DNA of 64,000 nucleotides from Colius striatus (Eukaryota; Chordata; Aves; Coliiformes; Coliidae): assembly GCF_028858725.1 (NCBI RefSeq), contig NC_084767.1, forward strand, positions 17,127,895 to 17,191,894, in the 5' to 3' direction. The notes below the pieces were generated by a model. The model was not told the DNA's origin, did not search any database, and saw only the letters and a program-made list of their open reading frames with translations. The translations under genes were made by a program, and so were the position numbers. Shown piece after piece: positions 21,454 to 35,600 of this stretch. The number at the start of each line of letters is the position of its first letter. Within the stretch, counting starts at the first letter, position 1.

Positions 21454-22462
21454 TGTAGTGGTTTTGCCTGGGCCAGGTTTTGGTAGCAGGGGGGCTACAG
21501 GGGTGGCTTCTTTAATCAAAGAGATGCCAGAAGCTTTTCCTGTAGCTGACAGGGCTAGGGCCAGTCAATTCTAAGATGGACCTTGCACCTGACCTATACC
21601 TGGCCAATTAGTGATGGAGGTAACACATCTGTGAATAATGTATTTGAGAAAGAGAAGTTGCTGTGCAGTTGCTAAACTGCAGCAGCAACAGGGAGTGAGA
21701 ATCTCTAAAGACACCAAGGTCAGTGGAGGAGAGGGAGAAGGGTGCTTAGGCCCTGAAAGAAAGACACCCCTATGACCTATGGTGCAGCCCAGGGAGGACC
21801 CCACACTGGAGCAGGTGGATGCCTGAAGATGACTCCATGGGAAGCCTGTTTTGGAGCAGGTTCCTGGCAGGACCTGGGAGCCTGTGCGGAGAGAGGAGCT
21901 CAGGCCAGAGCAGGTTTGCTGTCAGGACTTGAGGGACTCAGGCTGGAGCAGTCAGTACCTGAAGGACTGTTTTAGTGGATGACTCACCTTGGGGCAGGGT
22001 GTGAGGAGCTGCCCCCATGGCAGGCCCCATGCTGGAGCAGTTTGCGAGGAACTGTAGCCCATGGGAGGGACCCCACACTGTAGCAGTGGGATGTGTGAGG
22101 AGGCCTCCCCCTGAGATGAAGCAGCAGCAAAGTCCATTTGTAATGAACTGACCACAACTCCCATCCCGTGCCACTGGAGGGGAAGAAGGAGAGTCCTGGG
22201 AAGAGGAGGGGTGGGGGAGGTGTTTTAAAATTCAGTTTTATTTATCATCTCCCTGTTCTGATGGTTCATTAATAAATTAAACCTTTTTCTCCCCATGTTG
22301 AGTCTGCTTTGCCTGTGACATTAATTGCTGAGTGATCTCCCTGTCTTTACCTCAATTCACAAACCTCTTGTTGTATTTCTCTCTCCCCTGTCCAGTTTAG
22401 GAAGGGGAGTGTTATTATGACATGGTGGGCACCTCACATCTAGCCAGGGCTAAACCTCTACA
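21454..22462 (+). mobile_element. solo LTR of an avian endogenous retrovirus (fossil)
   Basis: A roughly 1.0 kb block that begins TGTAGTGGTTTTGCCTGGGC and ends in CTACA, so it has TG...CA ends. It resembles long LTRs that are common in bird genomes, which carry an internal series of degenerate units around CTGGAGCAG. An AATAAA near 22270 suggests plus orientation. No gag, pol or env-like region flanks it, so it is a solo LTR. Clear target-site duplications are not visible and the copy looks old. The exact family (ERVL-like is my guess) needs a library search. Confidence 0.68.
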
Positions 22463-24980
22463 CTTGGACACATCAGAAAAGCTCTATTTGGTAGGGACTG
22501 ATCTGACATTTAGCAAAGAAGGATTTGCAAAACAGGAGCCTCCTGTTGTACCTGTGAAGAAAAACCAAAGCTTGGTGGCCATTCATGCATCTCCTCCCCA
22601 GATTTCAGTCACACTGGGCAAGCTCCTTCGCAGGCAACATGGCAAGAGACAAGACAAAAGAGGACACGGACAAGGGCAAAGAGGCAATGCCAAGACCTTC
22701 ACCAAGACCAAGGTCTGATTCCGATGTCCTCACAGTGGTGACATCTTGTGTATTCAACAGTGCAAAGACAAGACAAAAGGAAACAGGGCAAGTGCTCAAG
22801 GCTGAGGTCACTCAGGAAACTTAAGCCTACATGTAAATTTGGGACATGGCTTCGTAATCTTTGTTTTCTCAATGGGGCTGCAGCTGATTCTTTATAAATA
22901 TGACCACCAGAAGCAGTAAATACACATTTCAGTATTACACACACTTCAAAGGCGTACTCTAAGAAATCAAACTTGCACTAATTGTTGCTGTGATATTTTT
23001 TTCACTCATTAAAACAGGCTTTTGTGGTAAGAAAGGACCAACATGAAAGGCAGGAAGATTTATCTGCCTCAGATAATTTAAACAACACTTAAGAATTCTG
23101 CAACATTTTTCAGCTTTAAAGTTGAAAGTTGTTACCTAATGATTCCTTCCAGCAACCCTGCAAGACAAACAGGTATTTTTGCTGTGTTCATAAGGACAGG
23201 AAAAAGGAGCCACTGCCATCCCTAGGCCATGCAGGGAGCCTGGGTGAGAGCCAGCACCAGAATAGGCTAGTTTTTGTGCTGCCAATTCTGCCTGGTCAGA
23301 CCACACCTCTCTCTTAAATGTTCAACAGTAAATACAGAGCCACAGGCAGAACCTTGATAAAAACAGATTGCAGTGTGTGGCAGTGAGTTACTCCTTTACC
23401 ATTTGGCATTTCAGCTTTAATAATTGTCAAGAACAATCCTTATTTGCCTTGTCCAAAGATACCCTGCTGAACCAAGATATTTAATAGGTACAAGGTCAGT
23501 CCTTTACACTGTACTGTTTGTGCTACTTCAAGAGATCAAACCAAGGAGGTACAAAAGCATGAAAATGCCAGTGCAGCCCCAAACGAAGCCTTGGTGTCTC
23601 CTCATATACACAATGAAATCATTAAAACACACCAAGAACAAACTGCATCACAACTTTGTTGTTCAGGCCACCACACAGCAGAGAACACAGCAGCTGTGGA
23701 AGATGTCAAGCAACTTCCAATGCAGCTGAAAAGCCTGTATTCTTTCAAGATGTAATTCATGAGCAAATATCTAATACTTACGGTTTCATTACAATGAAGA
23801 AAAGAATCTATTTTGCTCAAGGAATCACATTCAGGAACTGATTTTTAGATGAAGATGTAGCTGACTGTATCAGCTCTGCTCTGAACATATCCAGTCATAT
23901 TGAAAGCCAAATATTCTGATAGTTCTTTATTGGAATGGTCAACAACAACAGGAAAACAACTGGAAAAAAAAAAAGGCAGTGATGTCTTTTTCAGGTTAAA
24001 GCAACTTAGAAGTCTACAAAATAACTGCATCTGCCATTTAAAAGGTTTCATTCCTGAGCCTTTGAAAGTACACAGAAGAGAAAACAGAGGGTGCTGGAGA
24101 GCAAGGGGAAGCCACAGACTCCCCCACAGTCTAGAAGACTGCAGCTTCTGGTAGGGAGGACTGTCCACGTTTCCCAAGAGTTACTGAAAAACTTCAGCAG
24201 GGGAAAAAAAAATAAAGGAGGGATTGGGTGGTGTGCACAGCACATCTTACCAAAGATAAATTGGAATATTGTTAGGATACAAAGACACCTTATTCATCAC
24301 AGAATAATGACCACATTTCACAAATGTTTCGTTTATGAGTACTCTCAAATTGATTTCCCTGTGCAACAGGATAAAAAATGTGCAGCTTACTATTTACGTA
24401 TACCTAGCTGTAACTCCTCCCCTCTCCTCCTATTTGAATGAAGGGATAAGTATTATTAAGTTACTGTAACAGCATTTTCAGTTCATTATAAAATAAGCAC
24501 TATTCCTCTGTTTTCTTTGAATGCTTTTTGCTGTCATTCAAACATACAGAACTTGCCTGTAATGGGCAATAAATATGCTGAAATTCAGAAAGGAAAGTCT
24601 ACTGAAAGGGTGGGCTGCTTTATTCAATTAAAAAAAAAAAGTAAATCACACACCACAGCAACCTCCCAACTCTCACAAATCCTGTGTGCATGCAGAAGTC
24701 CACACAGGCACAACCACACAGAGTCCACTGCAGTTGCATTCAGTTACACTTCACGGAGGCAAGGGACAAACCCAACAGGCCCTGCATCTTCAGTGGAATC
24801 TGTACAAGATGTACCAAAACACCTCTGTGCCAGTTTGAGCCCCTGAGCTATGACTGGGATGTCAGGAGAACCAACAGCCTTTCCATCTACAGGACAGAAA
24901 GGCCAAGGCTCTGCAACACTGTAAGAGGCGTCTTCAGCTAGGATTTTAAAGATCCTTTGAAAAGCCCAGAGGAAAAAGAT
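22463..24980. other. intergenic, no gene seen
   Basis: Between the LTR and the 3' end of C5orf24. It has short ORFs only; I recognise no repeat family or RNA gene. Confidence 0.5.
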
Positions 24981-24984
24981 AGGT

Positions 24985-27900
24985 AGGTTTTAAAGTATTA
25001 ACTTTATTAATAAATATACATCCATATGATGATGTAAATACAGATCATGAACACTACTCCATTCCCATACACATAATTGCACACGAGTAGCTCAAGTTCA
25101 TGGACATAAAAACATACACAGTATCTAATCAGGCTTTTTACAGCAGAGGATGGGGCGCTGATACTAGTTATTTAACAGATTACTGTTTCCCCCAAAGTAA
25201 ACCTGTGGAAAAGCAAATGAAGAAAGATTAAAGTCTTAGGAAAGTGGTTCAAAATTCAGAATACAAGATTTTTCTCTTTGAAAAAAAAATCACAAGGAAA
25301 AAGGTCTAGTCTCTACTAAAGTCATAAATATATTTAAGCAGTGTTAAAATATATGCATTAAAATAGAGAAGAATAAACTTTTGTGGTCAGAAATGAAATC
25401 TGCAGTTCAAATCATTTATGATTGTTACCAACCATTTTAACTGTCAACTCTAAGGATAGCGTGAAACATTATTATACAAGTAACAAAGTACAGCAGAGTC
25501 ACAGCTAATGAAACCATCGGAGAAATGACTTCATGTTGCTCTGCCTTTTAAAGCTCTTCAAAATGGGGGAGGGAGTTAAATTTTCATCAGAATTACTCTG
25601 TCTATTGTAGCTCCAAGTAATTCTTTTCACTGACACATCACTTCTAACTGACAAGGCATGGTTTTGTCCCAGCTGAACTCTTAAGATCTTTCAGACAAAA
25701 TTAAAATATATCCATTCAGAACAGAGATTTTTTAATGGCTCTTGATAGTTATTTTGATTGGTTTATACTAAATCCAAGACACAAAGAACATTGCTTTAAA
25801 GACAAAGCTAACTGCTGATTTAAAAAATACTATCTTTGATATCGAAGTCAGCCACTTCTGATGGTATCTGTTTTTAATCTGCCAAAATATGGTGCTAGCA
25901 TCTTGGATATGTCCAGTGCAAGACTATAGTAGCAAAATTATTTGGTTTTAATCAGAAACTGAATAGTAGTTACTATATGTATATTAAACAGTGAACTTGT
26001 ATAGCATCATTAAGGAATAACAGCAAGCTAATACATTTCATTTATGTATAAATAAGACGTTAGAAATGTGATAATTAAAAGAAATTATTAAAAAACAAAC
26101 TTGACATGTAGATCTTCTGAACAGTGTTAACACACAACAGTGATCCTAGCTTATGAATAGCTCAATTATGATATAGAATATAAAATAAGCAATTTACCTT
26201 ACAAGTAATGTTTTCATACTATGGGGGGGAAAAGGCCAGTTTTCCCATTGGTACTAAGAAAGTTTAGGCATTAACATGCTGCTTCAGTGTTTCTCATGGA
26301 AAGAAAAGTGAAAAAAAGCACAATGTATTCTGCAGATTATACACAGGAAAAGCAGAAGTATTTGAAAATTCCATTTCTAGTTCACTTCCAATCTCTTCTT
26401 TCTTCTTCTCCTGACTGCACGGCACCAGTAAACTATGGGCAGATAACAAATACACCAGAACAAGGAGATGCCCAGCAGCACACTTCTGGTCTCCTGGCCA
26501 AATCCAGAGTGCCGAGCAGCCCATTACAGACTCTCTGAACACATTCTACTTTACGCTCATCATTTCGCAATTGCCAATGTTACCTGTTATTTTACTGAGA
26601 TTATATTCTATCTGATAGAATTAATAAACACTCTAATGAACAGAAATCGCTTAGGTGATTTCATTATTAAAACAGCATTCATTATCCTGGCAGAACAGCA
26701 ACACATCTGCGTTATCTCCTGATGTTATCACGGCACCACCGAGGAGATGCCCAGGTGAGAAGGGAGCAGGAGCCAGCAGGATAACAAGGAGGAGGTAAGA
26801 AGCGGAGTTTCTCCAAGGTACAGTGGTGACATGCAACACGGTCCTTGCTAGCGCAGCATGATGCTCCTGCAGCTACTACATTCAGCTGAAGAGGACTACT
26901 TTCCCAGCTGAGTTCAGGGAAGGACTTAAAGCAGTCTGTTGTTGAACAACCATCTGATTAAAATCATCCAAGCCACACGGATCCTGAGGGTGAATTCGCT
27001 CACACTAGCATTTTGCACGTGTCAGGAGTCACATCGTTCTGAGAAGGCCTGCTACACTTCAGGCTTGCGGCTTTGTTGAGGAACAGAACGTGTAACTGGA
27101 TTTCAGAGCTTCAGCATGAAGAAACTATTTTGTTAGTAGCAGTTTAGCTGCCATTAGTCTGTCTATTGACTAAGGAGCCATCCAGAACAGCTGAGGTTCA
27201 TTGTCTTAGTTGCCAGTGCATACACAGTTCCCCCAAAACAATTCAACACACCTATTGTAAAGTACAGCACAGAGTCCAGCTCCCTATGTGTTAGGCATCA
27301 CTGGAACACCTGAAGGCTTGCTGCTTTTTTCCTGATAAAAAAGGTATGAAACATGACATCCATTTCTTAACTTGTCATCACTGAAATCAAGAGTTCTCAT
27401 CAAAACGACAGCAGGCCAGAATAGCATTTATGTTAACAAAAACAACCAGTATCATTACTCATTCAGCATAGGCTCGCTCAATTAACCCTAATTTTTATGC
27501 TCCTTCAAATCTTGAAACTCTAGATGCTTCCCCATCCCAGGTATTTGAAGCTACAAATTTATCATAATGCCACATTATACTTGAAAAACTTAAATGTAAA
27601 CTTTCTTTCAGATATTTTTTTTTTTGAAAAGAGAAAGAAGCTTTAATTCTAGTAAAATAAATTTGGAACAAACTATATGCAACATTGAGGGCTGACTTTC
27701 ATAAAGTCTAGATTAAAGTATTTTACACACAAACACTCACACATTCTCTCACACTTAAAAAAATTAAACCCACCCAGCTGAAAAATGGGACATTTCTTTA
27801 GGAAGGAGGAAAGGTTTTAGTGAGAGTCAAGAAAGGTATTTATATTTAACCAACAACATTTTTTTTCAGCTTGCATGCATAGATGAATTACTTCATATCT

Positions 27901-29065
27901 GGGGTCTAGCAGTGCTGTAAACTGCATCCTGTTTGCATCAGCTATACAGTTTGCTTTTTATAAATCATGAAAATGGTGTCCTTTGGTAGATATATACGCT
28001 TCCAGAACTTAAATATAGTGTAAGTGTCAAACAACGAAATAACTGTATTTCCAGGAATACCTGGCAAAACTAGGTCTGAAAACTTGGCAACAGTGTCTAT
28101 TTAAAAAGTTTAATTTGTAAACATTATAGATTAATACTTTAAAAGCTATTAAACTGTCACCACCTAAGCACAGATTTTAAAGGCAAAACCCAGCGTAAAT
28201 AGCTATTTACAGATTTAAGAACATACTGTTTAATACTAACCAAGTGCGTAACTAGAAGGAACAGTACTTCATTTCTTATAAAATATTTCCAATTTCAAAG
28301 AATTATCTGTGGTTTGGTATATGTACTATTAGGCATTTTGAAATGACCCAGCAGAATCCTGTAACTGCATAACTCACAGAACAGCTCTCAGCTAAAGGCA
28401 AAGCAGCGTGTGCCCATAAGGTGCTGTACAAATGCTCAGCTTTCTTTAACATTTTCCAAAGAAAACTTTGGAGCATGAGTTGAAATTTGACTTAATGCTT
28501 CAACTCCAAAAACAAAAGCCACCTGAAATCAACACTTTAAAAAATAGCTTGGGGGTTTTTTTGTTTGTTTTTTTAAATATCTATCTGAGGTCCACAGAAG
28601 CTCTTGTAGAAGTGGAAAACGTAGCTTGCTGCTCTCTTTATAGATTTTTCATATCGAGAACTTATCTGTCCCAGTTCCTTAACGTGGGATAGGCCAAATC
28701 ATGAACTGACAGCCAGCTAACTCTCGCATCCTGATTTCAATTACTTAATGCATTACCACGCAACTAGAATTACCAGGAATTGAACATAAAACTGGGAACG
28801 TGGACATTACTTAAGTATTGACACCAAGGCATAATGCATCACTTCAGACTTTCTTATAAATTATGATCTGGAACCAACAACCCCCCTGCTTAAACCACTG
28901 CTTTGTCAGCATTCTTTAAAAGTTACTGAATTACACCCGCAGCCTATGGCATTATTTGAATAAAAATCAAATCTAGAAACTCAGGCAAACACTACAACAA
29001 AATGCGAGAAACATGCCAAAATTCAGAGCAAAGCAGATTAGTAAGGAGTTACTAGTTCTCTCCTT
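24985..29065 (-). other. C5orf24: C5orf24 3' UTR (about 4.1 kb)
   Basis: AT-rich, non-repetitive sequence with almost no ORFs, running from the stop codon to a strong AATAAA. Mammalian C5orf24 also has a long 3' UTR. One Pumilio-type site TGTAAATA lies on the transcript strand at 28211-28204. The 3' end is inferred from the poly(A) signal; earlier sites may also be used. Confidence 0.7.
25004..25009 (-). terminator. C5orf24: poly(A) signal of C5orf24 (AATAAA)
   Basis: AATAAA on the minus strand, at the edge where AT-rich UTR-like sequence ends. Cleavage is expected near 24980-24992. Confidence 0.6.
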
Positions 29066-29635
<570 letters not shown>

Positions 29636-32600
29636 CTACCAAAAGTAAGAGAGAAATATGTATCAGTAGATAATAATACTCCATGAGTGAGAATCTTGCA
29701 AAAGCTACCTCTGTTTCTCAAAACACATCCACTCTACTCCAAACTACTTTGTCTGTTTTTAGTAAACAGTGCTGATGTCAGTAAATTATTTTAAAAATTA
29801 GTTTTATTAAGCTTTCATTTAAGGTTTTGAGCAGTAACCTCTACACATAGCTAAAAATGACAATTTAAAGCATATATTATTCAGATAGGTCTATTAGGGA
29901 AGAAGGACATTAAAGAACTGAACATGAGCATTTCAGCAACCACTCAGCAAATGAATGGATAAAATATCCACTCATCGACCACAACTTCCAATCCTTTCTA
30001 ACCAAATCCATCTAAACTCTACTGTTACAGTTTTAAGATTAACCTATCACCTGCGAGAGCCAAGGGAAAATATGGTATCACTCACTTGATTTGGTAGATA
30101 GAGGCTCTTAAAGATTTGTTTGTTTGTTTTGTTTAACTGCAGCCAATTACCAAATCACTAATCAGTTTTGTCATTTTTTATGACAACTTATGTGAAAGAA
30201 ACAAGCTCAGACACTGGTGCCATAGTTGGGAAAGCAGAGGTACGAAATAATGTAAACACAGAGTACAAGATGCTAGATGGCAGAAATGCCACTGCTCTCC
30301 TGGCTAGGAGAGTAGGTATAAATTGCTGGTAATGCCAAGTCTGAGATAACAACTTTGGGAAAAACATCAGAACTCCTGTTACAGATGTGCACATTGTCAT
30401 GCATCTCCAAACATTGTGGAAAGCAACTGTGGTCCATCAAGATCATAAACTGTTTTTTCTTCTTGTTATACAAAACTGGCTTGAGCTGTGCTCTGTTCAG
30501 AGGTCTACTTGTTCAAACAAGAACCAAAGCCCTGTCTTCAGGCTGGCAGAAGGGTGACTTTCTCACCTGCATGATATTACAGGCCAATCCTGGTACCAAA
30601 AGACAAACTGATGTCCAGCTGCCAGCAACCACATATGGTCACCATCCTAATTACACACAGCTACTTCTAAATAAAAAAATAAATTGGTTATACTTGTGTC
30701 CATCATATAACCCTCCTGCAGCATATGTACTGGGGCAGAATCACAACACTTAACAATATTACTGGTATTCTAAAACCTTTTTGGTATTCCTGCTTCTAAA
30801 TACCAACTGCATAGATACTACTTCAGATTTCTTAATAGTGGCAATATCATAAGAAGTCAGCAAGCCTCTCAGGGAGCAATACAATATTTTATCCCATTCA
30901 ACTGTATTGGTTCTACAAGGTAAATAAGTTGCAAATACTCAGTTTGAGATAACAATATTTAGCCATGCTGAAGACAAGATTAAGCCAATCAATATCCGGC
31001 ACACCAGAGCATTTCTGCCCCCAAGAGTCATGTGTAAGACACCACATATTTCTTCCTGTGGTAAATTCCCTTGTAGATAAGGTCTGGAAGATTTATTGTA
31101 TTTTCCCTGCAGTAGCTGTGGAACATCACCTACAGCAACCCAATTGAAACTCCACTGTTGATTACTGAATTTATTTGGCAGTTATGAATGTCTCCTCCCA
31201 GCACGAGGGAAAGCATACAGCAGAGACAGGCTGTTTACCGAGGAGTAAATCCCAGTGCCCTTCTGACTAGGATGGAAACATTCCCTGCTGTGACACCCAA
31301 TTTACCTTGGCTTGTCAAACGCGCATTCCACTGTATGCATTACCCTTGTGCAAATACATTAACATGGTTTTATGTCAAATAGTTAAAAGATGACAGTAAT
31401 GCAGTTTAAATGTTAGCTGGTTCTAGTAGAGATTACTCGAGTGCTGCAGTTCTGGTGGGTGGAATGGGGTACAGGGAGACACGCATGGAACCACTGTTAC
31501 TGCAGGTGTTGACTAGCAAACAAAAGAACAATTTGCAAGCCCATGCTGAGCAAAGAGTAAAGGAAGTAAGCTACAGGTCAAGAGACCAGATACACTTTTC
31601 TGTGTAGCAATAAAAAGGAAGCTTAAAGTTTTGTACAACTAACTGTCAAAACCCAGAAGTTACCTTCCTTTAACCCCACTAGAATAGGGCCCCCAATATC
31701 ACCAAAAAATACCTGAGATTTTTCATGATACATAATTGTAAACATAAGGGTTCTCATGGCGTACTCTAGCTGCCAAGAGAGTCAGCCCAGCGGATCTGAA
31801 AGGCTATTCATCTGTTTGTTGATACACTAGAGGACACTTGGAGCTGTTAGCGGCATTCTTGTCTCCAGACTCACTTTAAACACAGGAATACTGGCTTCAT
31901 CCCCAAAGAGCTGCTCAGAGCTCAACTGCCACAAAGAAGGATCAGTTCAGCTGCCCAGCATCCAAGGAAGCAGAGCAGGGAGAGAGCACTGAATAAAGTG
32001 GAAGCCCCGATATTTCTCAGGAGATCAACCACTGCTCAAGACTCCTTCCTGTCCATGTTACATTCTTATTCTCTGCTTTTTCTCCACATTATAGCCAGGG
32101 GGATTTTTCCTACAGACACCATCCATCTTTCTTGGAGGGAACCATTGCAGGTACTCCTAGACAGTGAATATATCCTACCAACTGCCAAACGTTGGGTCTT
32201 CATCACCACATGCATGTGTTTTGTGTCTACTGCAATATCCCTGAGAGCTCTCGACAAATACAAACTTCATGTACAAAACCTGGCTGATGCCAGTTTACCA
32301 TCCATCTGTCAACAGCCACTATCACTGTAACTGATGAAAGAAGAAAGGTACTAATCATTAACTGTCTAAAACTTCTTACAAGAGTAAGCTTGTAAGACCC
32401 ACAATCTCAGGGGAAGACTCCCAAATGGATTTTTTTAACGTTCCCCCCTGCGCTATTTTTCATCCAACCATGAAATTTTCAAGTAGTAGACAAGGTCTGT
32501 ATTCTGTTTCTCTTAATACTTTTTTGGGAAAAAAATTAAAAAGGAAATCTGTAATTGCACTTAATTACCCTAACACAGACATCTCCAGCATAATTTTACT

Positions 32601-35600
32601 TTGTTCACATTACAGTGGGGAATAAAAGAATGTAGTGAGTAAATCTGTAGAGTGGAAGCAGCTTTCTTGGCAGGGAGATAAATAATATAAATGACAATTG
32701 GTAGAAAATGCAAAGCTAGCCCTTTAAAAAAAAAAACAAACACATCACACTAGCTAAATTGTATAGCCAAACACATACAACTCTGTATGCAAATATTCTT
32801 AAATAAAACTGCCCCGAAAAGTTTCCAACAAAACAGAACTTACTTGCTTTAAACCTGTAAATAGACATGTAAAAAGATATTTGCTACAGTTCACTTAAAT
32901 CCATTTTAAGCTCTTTAAATGGAATGGTTGAATGTATCTGTGTAAATAGCTAAAATGAAGCATTGTAGTAACGAAATTTAGTCATCTGGTAATTTATTTC
33001 TATACAAAGCTGGGCAAGGGAGGAGGCAACTGGATAAGCTAGCATTAGGAAAAGAGAGGCAGCATTACAGCTTCCTGTGCAACAAAACACATGCAACTGC
33101 TGCTAGAAATAAAACAAGCAACAGGACCATCCATCTGGGACCCAGAGAGCTTGGCTGCAGGGGACATTTCTGGACATGGTAGTGGCTGCATTGCTACTCT
33201 CCTGCAGAGTGAATTGGTTTAGCACTAACAAGGCAAGTCTGTAGTTTTATTCAGCTCAGATGACAGCCAGGCTACTGATTATTATTGTTAATAAATTAAC
33301 ATATCAGTCAATACACAACGTATGAGGCTGCTGTTAAGATTTTTTTATTTCCTTATTTCACAGTCAGATTGATATCGTTTGCCTTCTGCTGGGAGATGAA
33401 ACAGAAACCGTAGTATAGGCAATACAGACACCAAAAAATTTTTAAAAGTTAAGAAATTTCACCTAATTCCTGTGATATTAAAGGTTTTGAAGAGAGAGAG
33501 TGCATCCTTGTATCCCTAAACACAGGTTAACACATGCACAGTTCTAGCTTGTGACTGCTAAGGCTTCTGTTACTGGGTACAGCTCTCTCCAGGCTTGAAC
33601 TTCTGCAGAAACTTCCCATTCATGTCTTCTACACAAAATCTTAATATCAAAGCTACTCAAATTGATTTGCGTAACAAACTCCTCTTGTGACATGATGTTG
33701 TCTTGAAACATCATGCCTTTTGCCTTCTTCATAGGCAGAATTTGGCTGCTAGCATAGCCAAGATGAAAACCTTTGATGAGCAGAGAAAGTATGAAACCCC
33801 CCAGAATAGGTACTTGCTCATTAAGTATTTTATGCTGTGTTGCACCTGTGACCCATTATCTGCATTAAGCAGAATAATCCGTTCCAAGATAAGTAGCAGG
33901 CAACTGCTCTGCTCTCACCTATCTCAATCTGTTTAGCACCAGAGCAGACCTGACTCAGCAAGGGCTTTTGACTTCTGGGAAAACACACCTGATCCAGAGG
34001 AAAACTCAACAAAACTGTAAGTACAGCTGTATTACAGCTCTTCAAAGGATGAATACCAGGAAAGGTAACCTGCTATCACAAACAGGGACAATTTTGCTTT
34101 TAATGAGAGTTAGTACACAAAACCCACTCATTTTTCTGAATTTCCACTACTGAGCCTGCAGTAGTTGCAACAGTATTGATGGAGGAGTAGGAGCCTGTAG
34201 CAGTACATTTCCATCCTCACACAAAGTATACAAAATATTACTTAAAAACACAAGCAGCTCTAAGTATTTTTTCAGCACTAGTGCTCCGAAAGTCACTTCT
34301 ACCAATGAAAACCCCTGGAGTGGAGCACAGGGCCAGTGCTGTTCAATGTCTCTGCATAAAGAGTGCTCAGTGACACATACAGGAGCGCAGGGCCTGCAGG
34401 CCCTGGGGAATGCCAAAGGGCTTGTTTTCATTGCAGGGGGCAGTTTAAGCAACAGCAGCAGCAATATTTTCCCCTTCAAGATTGCAGCAGCATTACAGTA
34501 TTGGTTCTGCTCTTCTCTCTAAGGAGAGAGAGAGTGTGAGAAATATTTTCATCATCTAGTCAAAAGAATGAATTACATCAATTCAAATGTTTCTCAAGTG
34601 TCCCCTTCATCCTCCACTCCTTTTCTACATGTTAACACTTGCTAAAATGGGGCCTTGTCCTTAACTGCTTGTTTTCACAATGCTGACCCTTGCCTTGAAC
34701 ATTGCCATAAATGTAAATATTTTTAAAATACTAAGTATGAAATCCCACTAGTGGCACAACATACACAACACCTGGACCTACATTTGAAATCTGACCTGCT
34801 TCTGAAGGTAGATACCAGTTTCTCTAAAATGTGCTTATGAAGCACTTTCTGCAGGCAACTCTATAACACAATATTTCTCATCATTTGACACTAGGTAAAA
34901 TATATCAAAAACAGCCAAAGCACAAGCAACAATTTATTTACAGCAGTGACTTTTTACAGCTACTCCAGGACAACATGAGACTGCAAAGTGAAGAGAGAAC
35001 ATAATTTTGAGATCAGTTTTTCTCTCAATTATTCTTAGTAGAAAAAGACTAATACATAAAGAGTTCCCCAAGCAAAACAACAACTTACAAGTATGGCCCT
35101 TCCCCTCGTGACCCCGGGTCATTTGTTTATAGGACAGAAGGGAAGAGTTACTTGAAGCTGATTCTCCCACTCCTTTCAAATTCCTCTTCCCCAGAGGTGC
35201 CAGGCAGAGGGGGAGCCCTCACAAAGGGACTGCAACTCGCCTTGCTAGAGAACTGCAGCTTGTGAGCACTTCTGAGCTCCCAGAAGTTCAAGCCTTTTGA
35301 CCCAGACCTCCTTGGAGAAACAGTGTTCTCAAAAAGCCTAAGAACCAGCTTTGTATTAAAGACAGAGATCAGCACTGCTCTCACAAAGCTTACATATTGT
35401 CGGGCAACTAACTAGGCTAAGTGTCAAATAAACTGTAACTTTTAGGTGTCATGATTTGACTGCAAAACCAGGCAAAGAAGTAACTGTTAAGCTTTCTAAT
35501 CTTAAAAAAGAAGTAAGGCATATCTAAGGGCAGTTTCACTAGATGCTAACATCAGCAAGAACACCATCTGACTTCTTCCCACACCAAAATTAAGATCTAT

